5,326 nt of DNA from positions 1 through 5,326 of the forward strand of contig DNPQ01000143.1 of NCBI GenBank assembly GCA_003501335.1. The letters run 5' to 3'. How positions within the stretch are numbered: the first letter of the stretch is position 1; the number at the start of each line of letters is the position of its first letter. The notes under the pieces were generated by a model. The model worked only from the letters and a program-made list of their open reading frames with translations. It had not been told where the DNA came from and made no database searches. Below are positions 1-5,186 of this stretch, piece by piece. This DNA is from Bacillota bacterium (GTDB lineage: Bacteria; Bacillota; UBA4882; UBA8346). Both the position numbers and the translations under genes were made by a program.

Positions 1-161
1 CGGTGGCCGGCATCCATCATTTTGGGAGTTGGCTAAAAGGGAAGCAGGTCAAAATCCTGCACGGTCCCGCCGCTGTATTGGGGAAGCTTTTCATGAAAAT
101 GTCACTGGGACATACTGGGAAGATATGAAAGGCCGATGATCCGAAGCCAGAAAACCTGCCG
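1..161 (+). ncRNA. Cobalamin (adenosylcobalamin) riboswitch aptamer
   Basis: This is the ligand-binding domain of a B12 riboswitch, an mRNA leader element that senses cobalamin. Visible conserved parts, in order, are: the GCTAAAAGGGAA entry segment (about 32-43), a GCAGG/CCTGC hairpin (44-48 with 56-60), the ACGGTCCCGCCGCTGTA core (61-77), GTCACTGGG and GGGAAG segments, and the 3' B12 box GCCAGAAAACCTGCC (146-160). Bases 1-6 can pair with 156-161 as the closing P1 helix, with two G-U pairs, so the aptamer probably starts at or just before the window edge. The promoter lies outside the window. It sits in the leader of nrdD and is followed by a terminator/antiterminator switch. The class assignment is very secure; the exact 5' boundary is not. 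Confidence 0.96.
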
Positions 162-179
162 CTGCTGAAACACTGTTAA

Positions 180-257
180 CTCTACGGAAGATAGGGGGTG
201 TCAATTTAGTTTTCTTTGCTTGATAAGCAATGAAAGCCTCTTGACGTTCCGTTAGAG
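180..257 (+). promoter_or_regulatory. Antiterminator pairing of the B12 riboswitch
   Basis: CTCTACGGAA (180-189) can pair with TTCCGTTAGAG (247-257): ten base pairs with one bulged T. Its 3' strand overlaps the 3' arm of the terminator (254-262) and its loop, so the two structures exclude each other. The 5' strand starts about 19 bases after the aptamer ends. A small independent hairpin TTGCTT-GAT-AAGCAA (216-230) lies inside the antiterminator loop. Seen directly: the complementarity. Inferred: without cobalamin the antiterminator forms and nrdD is transcribed; with cobalamin the terminator forms. Confidence 0.75.
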
Positions 258-264
258 GCTTTTT
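233..264 (+). terminator. Intrinsic terminator, expression platform of B12 riboswitch
   Basis: A perfect nine-pair stem AAAGCCTCT (233-241) with AGAGGCTTT (254-262) encloses a 12-base loop and ends in a run of five T (260-264), partly within the stem. It lies between the B12 aptamer and the nrdD start, about 65 bases before the start codon, so it acts on transcription rather than on the ribosome binding site. Its 3' arm is shared with the alternative antiterminator. Confidence 0.85.
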
Positions 265-329
265 AGTTTGTCAAAAACGGGAAAGCATTGGATAATTTCA
301 GAATTTAAATCAGAAACGAGGAGAAACAT

Positions 330-2426
330 TTGACCCGAAGCTTCATGAAAACCGATCAACCAGAAACAGAAGAAATGTCAAAAGTAATCAATCTAATTCA
401 TCAACAGCCCGAAAAAACATTCTGTTCCATCCGAAAGCGAGATGGCCGGATTGTTGAATTCAACCACAAAAAAATTATTACCGCAATTTTCAAGGCGGCC
501 AAGGCGGTCGGCGGTGGGGATCAACAGCTCTCCGAAGAATTGGCGGCTATCGTCGTTCAATATCTACATAAACAATTAGATTCTAAGATTCCAACGGTTG
601 AGGAAGTTCAGGATACGGTAGAAAAAATATTAATTGAAACAGGGCATGCCAAGACAGCGAAAGCCTATATCCTTTACCGTGACCGCCGTACCCGTTTACG
701 GGAATCCAAATCCGAATTGATGGACATCGTTGAGGATATTTTAGTGGAAACCAACCGGGATAATGCCAATGTCGGTAATTCCCCCTCTGCCAAAATGTTG
801 CAAATAGCCTCGGCTGCCAGCAAACAGTATTATCTGACCAGGCTCATTCCGGATGAGATGGCGAAGGCCCATATTGAAGGCGATTATCATATTCATGATC
901 TGGACTTTTATGCGAAAACCATCAACTGCCTTCAAATCCCCTTAAATCGTTTATTGAAAAATGGTTTTAATAACGGGTACGGCTTTATCCGGCCGCCCCA
1001 AAAGCCTTCTTCGGCTACGGCTTTAGCCGCGATCATTCTGCAAAGTTCCCAAAACGACATGTTCGGGGGACAGTCTTTTGCTGCCTTTGATCGGGATATG
1101 GCCGAGTTTGTGGCAGGAGCCGCTGAAGATGATGTTTACCAGGCAATGGAAGCCCTGATTTATAATCTAAACTCCATGCACAGCCGGGCGGGAGCCCAAG
1201 TTCCTTTTAGCAGCATTAATTTAGGCTGTGATACTTCCGCCGCAGGCCGAATGGTAACCAAAAATTTATTACTGGCCCACGAAAAAGGGCTGGGTCATGG
1301 CGAAACTCCTATATTTCCCAATATTATTTTCCGGCTCAAGAAAGGCATTAATTTTGATCCGGGCGATCCCAACTATGATCTTTTTCAACTGTCGATGCGC
1401 GTGGCCGCTCAGCGTCTCAACCCCACGTTCTCATTTATGGATGCTCCTTTTAATAAAGAATATGGGACTGAGGTGGCTTATATGGGTTGCCGCACCCGTG
1501 TGATTGCCGATCGTCACGGAGAAGCGGTCAGCGACGGCCGGGGTAATCTTTCTTTTACCACGATTAATCTACCCCGGATTGCTATCAAGGCGGGTCAGAA
1601 CCTGGAAATTTTTTATCAAGGACTTGAAAAAATGATGATCCTGGCCGCCAGGCAATTATATCACCGTTATCATATTCAAGCGCGTTTGCGAGTGAAGGAC
1701 ATGCCTTTTTTAATGGGACAAGGATTGTATCTGGATTCTGAACAATTAAAAGCCGATGACCTGATTGGCTCCGTCATCAAACACGGGACCCTCTCCATTG
1801 GATTTATCGGATTGGCTGAAGCCTTAACGGCTTTAACCGGATCGCATCATGGTGAAAATCCCGGTTCCCAGCGGCTGGGATTGGAAATCATTCATTATAT
1901 GCGTAAAATAGTGGACGGATTTGCTGAAGAATATGATCTGAACTTTACGCTGCTGGCGACACCGGCGGAAGGCCTCTCCGGGCGCTTCATTGCTTTGGAC
2001 CGGCGTCAATTTGGAGTGATCGATGGAGTTACCGATAAAGAATATTACACCAATAGTTTTCATGTGCCGGTTCATTATGAGATATCGGCTTATGATAAAA
2101 TTGTTATTGAAGGGCCCTATCATCAATTGACCAACGCCGGGCATATCAGTTATGTCGAGCTGCAATCGCCGCCGCTCCAAAATCTGGATGCCTATGAAAC
2201 CATTATCCGGCAAATGGCTGTTTCCAATATGGGATATGCCGGTATTAATTTTCCGATTGATGAATGCCCAAACTGTTTTCACCGGGGAATTATTGAGGAT
2301 AGCTGTCCTTCTTGCGGTTCAACCCGGATTCGGCGGATTCGGCGGATTACCGGTTATCTTTCAACAGTGGACCGCTTTAACGACGCTAAACAAGCGGAGT
2401 TAAAGGACCGGAAGGCCCATTGCTAA
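330..2426 (+). CDS. nrdD: Anaerobic (class III) ribonucleoside-triphosphate reductase
   Basis: Reduces ribonucleoside triphosphates to deoxy forms in the cytoplasm without oxygen, using a glycyl radical that the radical-SAM activase NrdG installs. The 698-residue protein has the usual NrdD length and layout: an N-terminal ATP-cone (about 32-122, beginning CSIRKRDGRIVEF), then the reductase barrel with active-site Cys200 (TINCLQIPL) and the likely thiyl-radical Cys387 (MGCR). A C-terminal zinc site has Cys646, Cys649, Cys659 and Cys662, and the radical loop RRITGYLS carries Gly675. The TTG start at 330 is chosen because GAGGAG (318-323) lies six bases upstream; the ATG at 345 is too far from it. 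A B12 riboswitch controls it. No nrdG follows, which is unusual enough to note, so the activase must be encoded elsewhere. The formate- or thioredoxin-dependent subtype was not resolved. Confidence 0.97.
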   Translation: MTRSFMKTDQPETEEMSKVINLIHQQPEKTFCSIRKRDGRIVEFNHKKIITAIFKAAKAVGGGDQQLSEELAAIVVQYLHKQLDSKIPTVEEVQDTVEKILIETGHAKTAKAYILYRDRRTRLRESKSELMDIVEDILVETNRDNANVGNSPSAKMLQIASAASKQYYLTRLIPDEMAKAHIEGDYHIHDLDFYAKTINCLQIPLNRLLKNGFNNGYGFIRPPQKPSSATALAAIILQSSQNDMFGGQSFAAFDRDMAEFVAGAAEDDVYQAMEALIYNLNSMHSRAGAQVPFSSINLGCDTSAAGRMVTKNLLLAHEKGLGHGETPIFPNIIFRLKKGINFDPGDPNYDLFQLSMRVAAQRLNPTFSFMDAPFNKEYGTEVAYMGCRTRVIADRHGEAVSDGRGNLSFTTINLPRIAIKAGQNLEIFYQGLEKMMILAARQLYHRYHIQARLRVKDMPFLMGQGLYLDSEQLKADDLIGSVIKHGTLSIGFIGLAEALTALTGSHHGENPGSQRLGLEIIHYMRKIVDGFAEEYDLNFTLLATPAEGLSGRFIALDRRQFGVIDGVTDKEYYTNSFHVPVHYEISAYDKIVIEGPYHQLTNAGHISYVELQSPPLQNLDAYETIIRQMAVSNMGYAGINFPIDECPNCFHRGIIEDSCPSCGSTRIRRIRRITGYLSTVDRFNDAKQAELKDRKAHC

Positions 2427-2452
2427 AATATTGTGCCAAATTTTAGGCTATT

Positions 2453-2567
2453 ACCCTTCCCCTTAAAGGGAATCAGCTGGAATTGAGGGCCAATCAGTGT
2501 GTTTCGAACTTCGAAGCGAAACTGTCAAGACCCGAAATTTGTGCGAGTTCCCTTTAAGGGCCAGGGT
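2453..2567. repeat. Structured intergenic repeat, copy A
   Basis: The two ends pair almost perfectly: 2453-2472 with 2548-2567 gives 5 + 13 base pairs separated by a 2x2 internal loop. Inside are the core shared with copy B (GAGGGCCAATC at 2485-2495, TGTTTCGAACT at 2500-2510, TCAAGACCCGA at 2525-2535) and a local hairpin GTTTCG/CGAAAC (2501-2506 with 2517-2522). No U-tract follows the closing stem, so a simple terminator is unlikely. I do not recognise the family. It could be a structured RNA, a small non-autonomous mobile or REP-like element, or a degenerate dispersed repeat. It lies between convergent units, and the strand of any transcript is unknown. Confidence 0.7.
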
Positions 2568-2600
2568 CGGTTTTAAGCAATTACCCTTCCCCTTTAAAAT

Positions 2601-2619
2601 AGAGTTGTATTACAACTCT
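2601..2619. repeat. Perfect inverted repeat in copy B
   Basis: AGAGTTGTA (2601-2609) and TACAACTCT (2611-2619) are exact reverse complements around a single T. As RNA this would fold as about eight pairs with a three-base loop. It is absent from copy A. Confidence 0.8.
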
Positions 2620-2622
2620 TTA

Positions 2623-2642
2623 GAAAACGATGTATCGTTTTC
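2623..2642. repeat. Second perfect inverted repeat in copy B
   Basis: GAAAACGAT (2623-2631) and ATCGTTTTC (2634-2642) are exact reverse complements around GT, folding as about eight pairs with a TGTA tetraloop. It is absent from copy A and sits three bases after the first inverted repeat. Confidence 0.8.
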
Positions 2643-2750
2643 AGGGGAACTGGCTAGGAATCGAGGGCCAATCGGTGGTGTTTCGAACTCTGAAGCGTGA
2701 CTATCAAGACCCGAGAATCAGACTAATACTCTATAAGAGCTAGGGTCATT

Positions 2751-2780
2751 ACCCAGTCACCCGGCAGCCGGTGGCTGGGT
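2751..2780. repeat. GC-rich hairpin between convergent genes
   Basis: ACCCAGTCA (2751-2759) pairs with TGGCTGGGT (2772-2780), with one G-U pair. After one bulged C, CCGG (2761-2764) pairs with CCGG (2768-2771) around a CAG loop. That gives 13 pairs in 30 bases. No T-run follows on either strand, so an ordinary intrinsic terminator is not supported. It may block read-through between nrdD and the opposing operon, or belong to the repeat array, because it begins with a third ATTACCC (2748-2754). Confidence 0.6.
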
Positions 2781-2826
2781 GGCGCTCTTCATCATGGATG
2801 ATAATCAATTCCTTGAATGAACAAGT

Positions 2827-4113
2827 TCAACCTTCATCCTTGATAAGGGCCCTAAGTACGGAATCCCTGCTAATCATGCCTTTAAAGTTCCCGTTGTTGT
2901 CAATAACCGGTAAACGCTTCAGTTCCTTTTCAGTCATTAATTGAACAGCTTCATCGGCAGTAGCGTCTTCCAGAATTGTGATAATGTTTTTCTGCATAAT
3001 TTCAGCGGCCGTTTTGGCTTTAAGATGGTCAACCAGTTCTTTGTTTTTGCGTCCGGCCTCTGAAAAAGTCAATTTGCTGACAAATAGATCCCAAATCGTC
3101 AAGGGATAATTGGAAATGAACGGCAGCAAATCAAAATCGGAAATCAGTCCCAGAAAACGGCCCTGGTTATCAACTACGGCAGCTCTTTGGATGTCATCGC
3201 TACAAATCTTTTCGATCACTTCGCTAATGGGAGTCTCCGGTTTTACCGTATTCATTTCCCGGGTCATGATCTCTTTTACGGAAGTGTTATTGGTAATCAC
3301 GATATTCCGTTCTTCAAGATGGGCCCACCCAGGAGCGCTTTGGGTCATGGAATGGAAAATATCCACTCGGGATAGCATCCCTACTAATGTCCCCTGTTCG
3401 TTGATGACCGGTATTCTCTTTAGCTTACGCTGTACCATTAAGCGGACAGCCTCCGATAAATGCTGTTCCTCCTTAATCGTGATAACTGGATGGGTCATGA
3501 TCTCCCGCGCTTTTTGAGATGAGTTCGGTTTAAGAAGCTCTTTCCGTTGCCCAGGTTCCAACCGGGCTAATAACCCCAAGCGCATAGGCATATTTCCTTT
3601 TTGAATGAGATCTTGTTGGGTGATGATGCCGGCCACATGATGGTTGGGATCCATAACAGGGATCCCTTTAAAGGCTGAGGCCAATAATAAATCGGCTATC
3701 TCACGGACCGGAGTATCGAGCGAAGCGGTTTTAGGTGATGATGTCATCACCTCTTTTACTTTCAGATACCCAGGGACTAACCTTTTGGAAGATTTAAAGG
3801 AACGGATATTCAGATCGTTGACGGCAACGATTCCATCCGTGATCATCGGGTCCAGGGAAGTTAAAACCGCTTCAGCTTCGCTTCCCGGGATGATGATTTC
3901 GATTTTTAGCGGCATGTTGTAGGAAAGCTCCAACAGTTTCTGGGTGGCAATCTCACCGTTTTCATAGCATCCCGCCAATCCCCGCCATACCGTACACCTG
4001 GCGGCGGTTCTTAAGCCCTTGATATAATTTAATACAGCTTCATAAAGCGGTTTACCGTTCCAAGTACGATCCTCGCTTGTAAAAATAGTAATCATTTTAT
4101 AGTCCATCGACAT
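2827..4113 (-). CDS. DUF190 (PII-like) protein with four CBS domains
   Basis: A predicted soluble cytoplasmic sensor of 428 residues. Residues about 5-106 match DUF190 (core GKPLYEAVLNYIKG, TVWRGLAG, PLKIEIII), a small domain with a PII-like fold. Four CBS domains follow at about 119-173, 202-257, 279-335 and 369-425, i.e. two Bateman modules. The first three keep the (S/T)xxD nucleotide-ribose signature: Thr165/Asp168, Ser248/Asp251 and Ser325/Asp328. The fourth reads SRDS (415-418), lacking the final Asp. CBS pairs usually bind adenine nucleotides; the ligand here is unknown. The ATG at 4113 has GGGGG eight bases upstream, overlapping the end of the crcB message 15 bases away, so the two are probably co-transcribed under fluoride control. 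A nearby ATG two codons in (4107) is the only close alternative start. Modulation of the fluoride channel is inference. Confidence 0.93.
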   Translation of the reverse strand: MSMDYKMITIFTSEDRTWNGKPLYEAVLNYIKGLRTAARCTVWRGLAGCYENGEIATQKLLELSYNMPLKIEIIIPGSEAEAVLTSLDPMITDGIVAVNDLNIRSFKSSKRLVPGYLKVKEVMTSSPKTASLDTPVREIADLLLASAFKGIPVMDPNHHVAGIITQQDLIQKGNMPMRLGLLARLEPGQRKELLKPNSSQKAREIMTHPVITIKEEQHLSEAVRLMVQRKLKRIPVINEQGTLVGMLSRVDIFHSMTQSAPGWAHLEERNIVITNNTSVKEIMTREMNTVKPETPISEVIEKICSDDIQRAAVVDNQGRFLGLISDFDLLPFISNYPLTIWDLFVSKLTFSEAGRKNKELVDHLKAKTAAEIMQKNIITILEDATADEAVQLMTEKELKRLPVIDNNGNFKGMISRDSVLRALIKDEG

Positions 4114-4128
4114 GGTTTATTCCCCCTT

Positions 4129-4503
4129 TTACATCAACCGGCCTAACCAAAAACCGGTCAAAACCAAAATGAATCCGCCGAAATTATTAAGCCCAATATT
4201 CAATAATGCAGTGCTGATTTCCATGCTTTTGAAAAAGTTGGTACTTTCCAAGGCATAGGTTGAAAAGGTAGTCAACCCTCCTAAAAAACCGGTCATCAAC
4301 AACAAACGCATTGCCGGAGAGACAATTCCTCTGTCGGCCAAGGAAAAAATGAGACCGATCAATAAACACCCGCCCAGGTTGACACTTAAAGTCCCGAATG
4401 GAAAATTGCTGCCAAATAACCGGGAGGCTAATAAGGTGAGCAGATAACGGGTGGCGGACCCGATGCCTCCACCGATGATCACCCAAAGAATATTCCAGAA
4501 CAT
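4129..4503 (-). CDS. crcB: Fluoride channel CrcB/Fluc
   Basis: A small inner-membrane channel that lets cytoplasmic fluoride escape, built as an antiparallel dual-topology dimer in the Fluc family. The 124 residues hold four hydrophobic segments (about 4-26, 34-55, 64-85, 97-121). Family motifs are present: GGGIGSATRY (11-20), FPFGTLSVNLGG with pore Asn42, and GFLGGLTTFSTYALE (72-86), the broken third helix that carries the central sodium site. Of the two family Phe-box residues, Phe80 is kept but the second position is Tyr83. The ATG at 4503 is supported by AAGGAG (4514-4509) five bases upstream. It is the first gene after a fluoride riboswitch and is followed after 15 bases by the DUF190-CBS gene. 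As a single copy it presumably forms a homodimer unless a second crcB lies elsewhere. Confidence 0.97.
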   Translation of the reverse strand: MFWNILWVIIGGGIGSATRYLLTLLASRLFGSNFPFGTLSVNLGGCLLIGLIFSLADRGIVSPAMRLLLMTGFLGGLTTFSTYALESTNFFKSMEISTALLNIGLNNFGGFILVLTGFWLGRLM

Positions 4504-4529
4504 GTTGTCTCCTTATTTATTTTGATAAT

Positions 4530-4573
4530 AAAAAAACTCCTGTGTTTAGCCTATTAAAACTAAACGCAGGAGT
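4530..4573 (-). terminator. Intrinsic terminator of the fluoride riboswitch
   Basis: Read on the - strand, ACTCCTGCGTTTAG (4573-4560) pairs with CTAAACACAGGAGT (4549-4536): 14 positions with one C-A mismatch, a ten-base loop, then six T (4535-4530). Its first five bases, ACTCC (4573-4569), are also the 3' strand of the aptamer pseudoknot. Fluoride binding should therefore block the terminator and turn the operon on. Confidence 0.95.
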
Positions 4574-4616
4574 CATCAGCCTAACTTAATCGGCGGTTTT
4601 GGCGAACTCCATCGCC
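4566..4616 (-). ncRNA. Fluoride riboswitch (crcB motif) aptamer
   Basis: On the - strand the aptamer reads GGCGATGGAGTTCGCC, then AAAACCGCC, then GGCTGATGACTCCTGC, matching the crcB-motif consensus closely. P1 is GGCGA (4616-4612) with TCGCC (4605-4601). The pseudoknot is GGAGT (4610-4606) with ACTCC (4573-4569). P2 is short, GCC (4594-4592) with GGC (4581-4579). It precedes the fluoride channel gene, as is typical for this class. The overlap with the terminator predicts an on-switch. Confidence 0.97.
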
Positions 4617-4622
4617 TAAAAT

Positions 4623-4641
4623 ATTATACGAAAGTATTATA
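4623..4641 (-). promoter_or_regulatory. Promoter of the crcB operon (two candidate -10 boxes)
   Basis: Two exact TATAAT hexamers occur on the - strand, at 4641-4636 and 4628-4623. The nearer one would start transcription close to the first base of the fluoride aptamer (about 4620-4617), which fits a riboswitch leader. No good -35 box is present at 16-18 bases from either; TTGAAT (4654-4649) is 20 bases from the nearer one. Which -10 is used is undecided. Confidence 0.6.
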
Positions 4642-4734
4642 CCTCATTATTCAATGCATCGATTAAAAATCCTTTTTTCTTGTTGAAAGTTTTAGCGGTG
4701 GGGGTTTAGAATTTATTTTGATGGTAATAGTATA

Positions 4735-4922
4735 TCATCTTTTTATTTGTCCTATTTGGGTCAATTTGTGATAGCGGTTGATTAATTTATCCAGCTTGAT
4801 ACTGTTGGCCAAAACGACGGAGTCGGTGCAGCCACAGGTGTCGTAAGCTTCCTGAAGCTTTTTTTCCCGGCGGCGATTTGCTGTTCGAGGGATTCAATTG
4901 TTTTAGGACTGGTTTTTCCCAT
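4735..4922 (-). pseudogene. Spo0E-family aspartyl-phosphate phosphatase, frameshifted
   Basis: Spo0E-like proteins are 50-90 residue helical hairpins that remove phosphate from the response regulator Spo0A and so hold back sporulation. From the ATG at 4922 the frame reads MGKTSPKTIESLEQQIAAGKK. It then meets seven A (4865-4859), after which the family sequence continues in another frame: KLQEAYDTCGC, TDSVVLANS, IKLDKLINRY, ending at TGA 4737-4735. The joined product would be 62 residues, and SIKLDKLINRY matches the family signature SxxLDxxIxxY exactly. One extra A restores the frame. As given, the unshifted frame instead stops after 46 codons. It may be a true pseudogene, a homopolymer sequencing error, or a gene read by slippage on the A-run. 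The ribosome binding site is weak (GAAAG). Confidence 0.75.
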
Positions 4923-5013
4923 GGCATGCTTTCAATAATTTTTCTTTTATTCTTTTCCCTTTTAGGCTCTTTCCTTTTTTTGTCTGTTCCATTTTCTTTT
5001 TTGCCTTTGTTCG

Positions 5014-5022
5014 TGTTATAAT
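5014..5022 (+). promoter_or_regulatory. Candidate extended -10 promoter, upstream of XRE gene
   Basis: TGTTATAAT (5014-5022) is an extended -10 (TGnTATAAT). No clear -35 lies upstream, which extended -10 promoters tolerate. A start near 5029 would give a leader of about 158 bases carrying the hairpin at 5049-5092. The opposite strand reads TATAAC at 5020-5015, so a divergent promoter for the Spo0E-like gene could overlap here. Confidence 0.4.
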
Positions 5023-5048
5023 GGAAATAATTGAGAGTTTAAGCAATA

Positions 5049-5092
5049 AGAAACCAGGGCGCAAAATGGATGACTTTGGGCCGGTGGTTTTT
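5049..5092 (+). promoter_or_regulatory. Extended hairpin in the XRE gene leader
   Basis: AGAAACCA (5049-5056) pairs with TGGTTTTT (5085-5092), then GGC (5058-5060) with GCC (5080-5082), then CAAA (5062-5065) with TTTG (5075-5078) around a nine-base loop: 15 pairs with small internal loops. The T-run lies in the 3' arm, so it could act as an attenuator for transcripts from the upstream -10. CAAAATG (5062-5068) can instead pair with CATTTTG (5099-5105), a possible alternative fold. No known RNA class is recognised. Confidence 0.4.
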
Positions 5093-5126
5093 GTTACGCA
5101 TTTTGTTTTAAATTGAGTGAATTATT

Positions 5127-5138
5127 TTGTAATTACAA
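5127..5138. promoter_or_regulatory. Perfect palindrome, likely operator
   Basis: TTGTAATTACAA is a perfect 12-base palindrome lying six bases upstream of a TATAAT (5145-5150), so within the -35/-10 spacer. This is where a repressor dimer would block RNA polymerase. The downstream gene encodes an XRE-type DNA-binding protein, and members of that family often control their own promoter. Binding is inferred. Confidence 0.5.
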
Positions 5139-5144
5139 TTTGAT

Positions 5145-5150
5145 TATAAT
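5145..5150 (+). promoter_or_regulatory. -10 box of the XRE regulator gene
   Basis: An exact TATAAT 36 bases before the start codon, with an expected transcript start near 5157. The -35 is poor: TTATTT at 5122-5127 is the best fit at 17 bases. This would suit an activated or weak autoregulated promoter. Confidence 0.5.
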
Positions 5151-5186
5151 CCCACCGTGAAAATATGTCAAGGAGATTATACCATT

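Larger units (their letters stand above)
2583..2746. repeat. Structured intergenic repeat, copy B (expanded)
   Basis: Second, diverged copy of the preceding element. It opens with the same ATTACCCTTCCCC (2580-2592, shifted by 130 bases), and carries the same core at GAGGGCCAATC (2663-2673), TGTTTCGAACT (2679-2689) and TCAAGACCCGA (2704-2714), shifted by about 178 bases. The ends still pair as ACCCT (2583-2587) with AGGGT (2742-2746). About 48 extra bases hold two perfect inverted repeats enclosed by TTCCCC/GGGGAA (2587-2592 with 2644-2649). ATAGAGT (2599-2605) can alternatively pair with ACTCTAT (2728-2734), competing with the first hairpin. Function unknown. Confidence 0.65.

Noticed and set aside
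1833..2282. 149-codon open frame antisense to nrdD
   Set aside because: It lies wholly inside a well-supported nrdD reading frame, with no family match and no ribosome binding site visible.
2497..2700. 67-codon + strand open frame across both repeat copies
   Set aside because: It begins within the core of copy A and ends in copy B, has no ribosome binding site, and its composition follows the repeat. It is best explained as a chance frame through a structured repeat.
2450..2746. CRISPR array
   Set aside because: Only two copies, with 178-base spacing and diverged, internally structured units; no short exact repeats and no cas genes.
2815..2832. Small inverted repeat TGAACAAGTTCA at the end of the DUF190-CBS gene as a terminator
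   Set aside because: Only five pairs with a two-base loop, overlapping the stop codon, and no T-run on the - strand.
3110..3517. 135-codon + strand frame opposite the DUF190-CBS gene
   Set aside because: Antisense shadow of a gene with clear CBS domains; the translation resembles no family.
4903..4992. 29-codon lysine-rich frame on the - strand
   Set aside because: Composition follows the purine run, the ribosome binding site is poor and it overlaps the Spo0E-like start out of frame; kept only as a weak observation.
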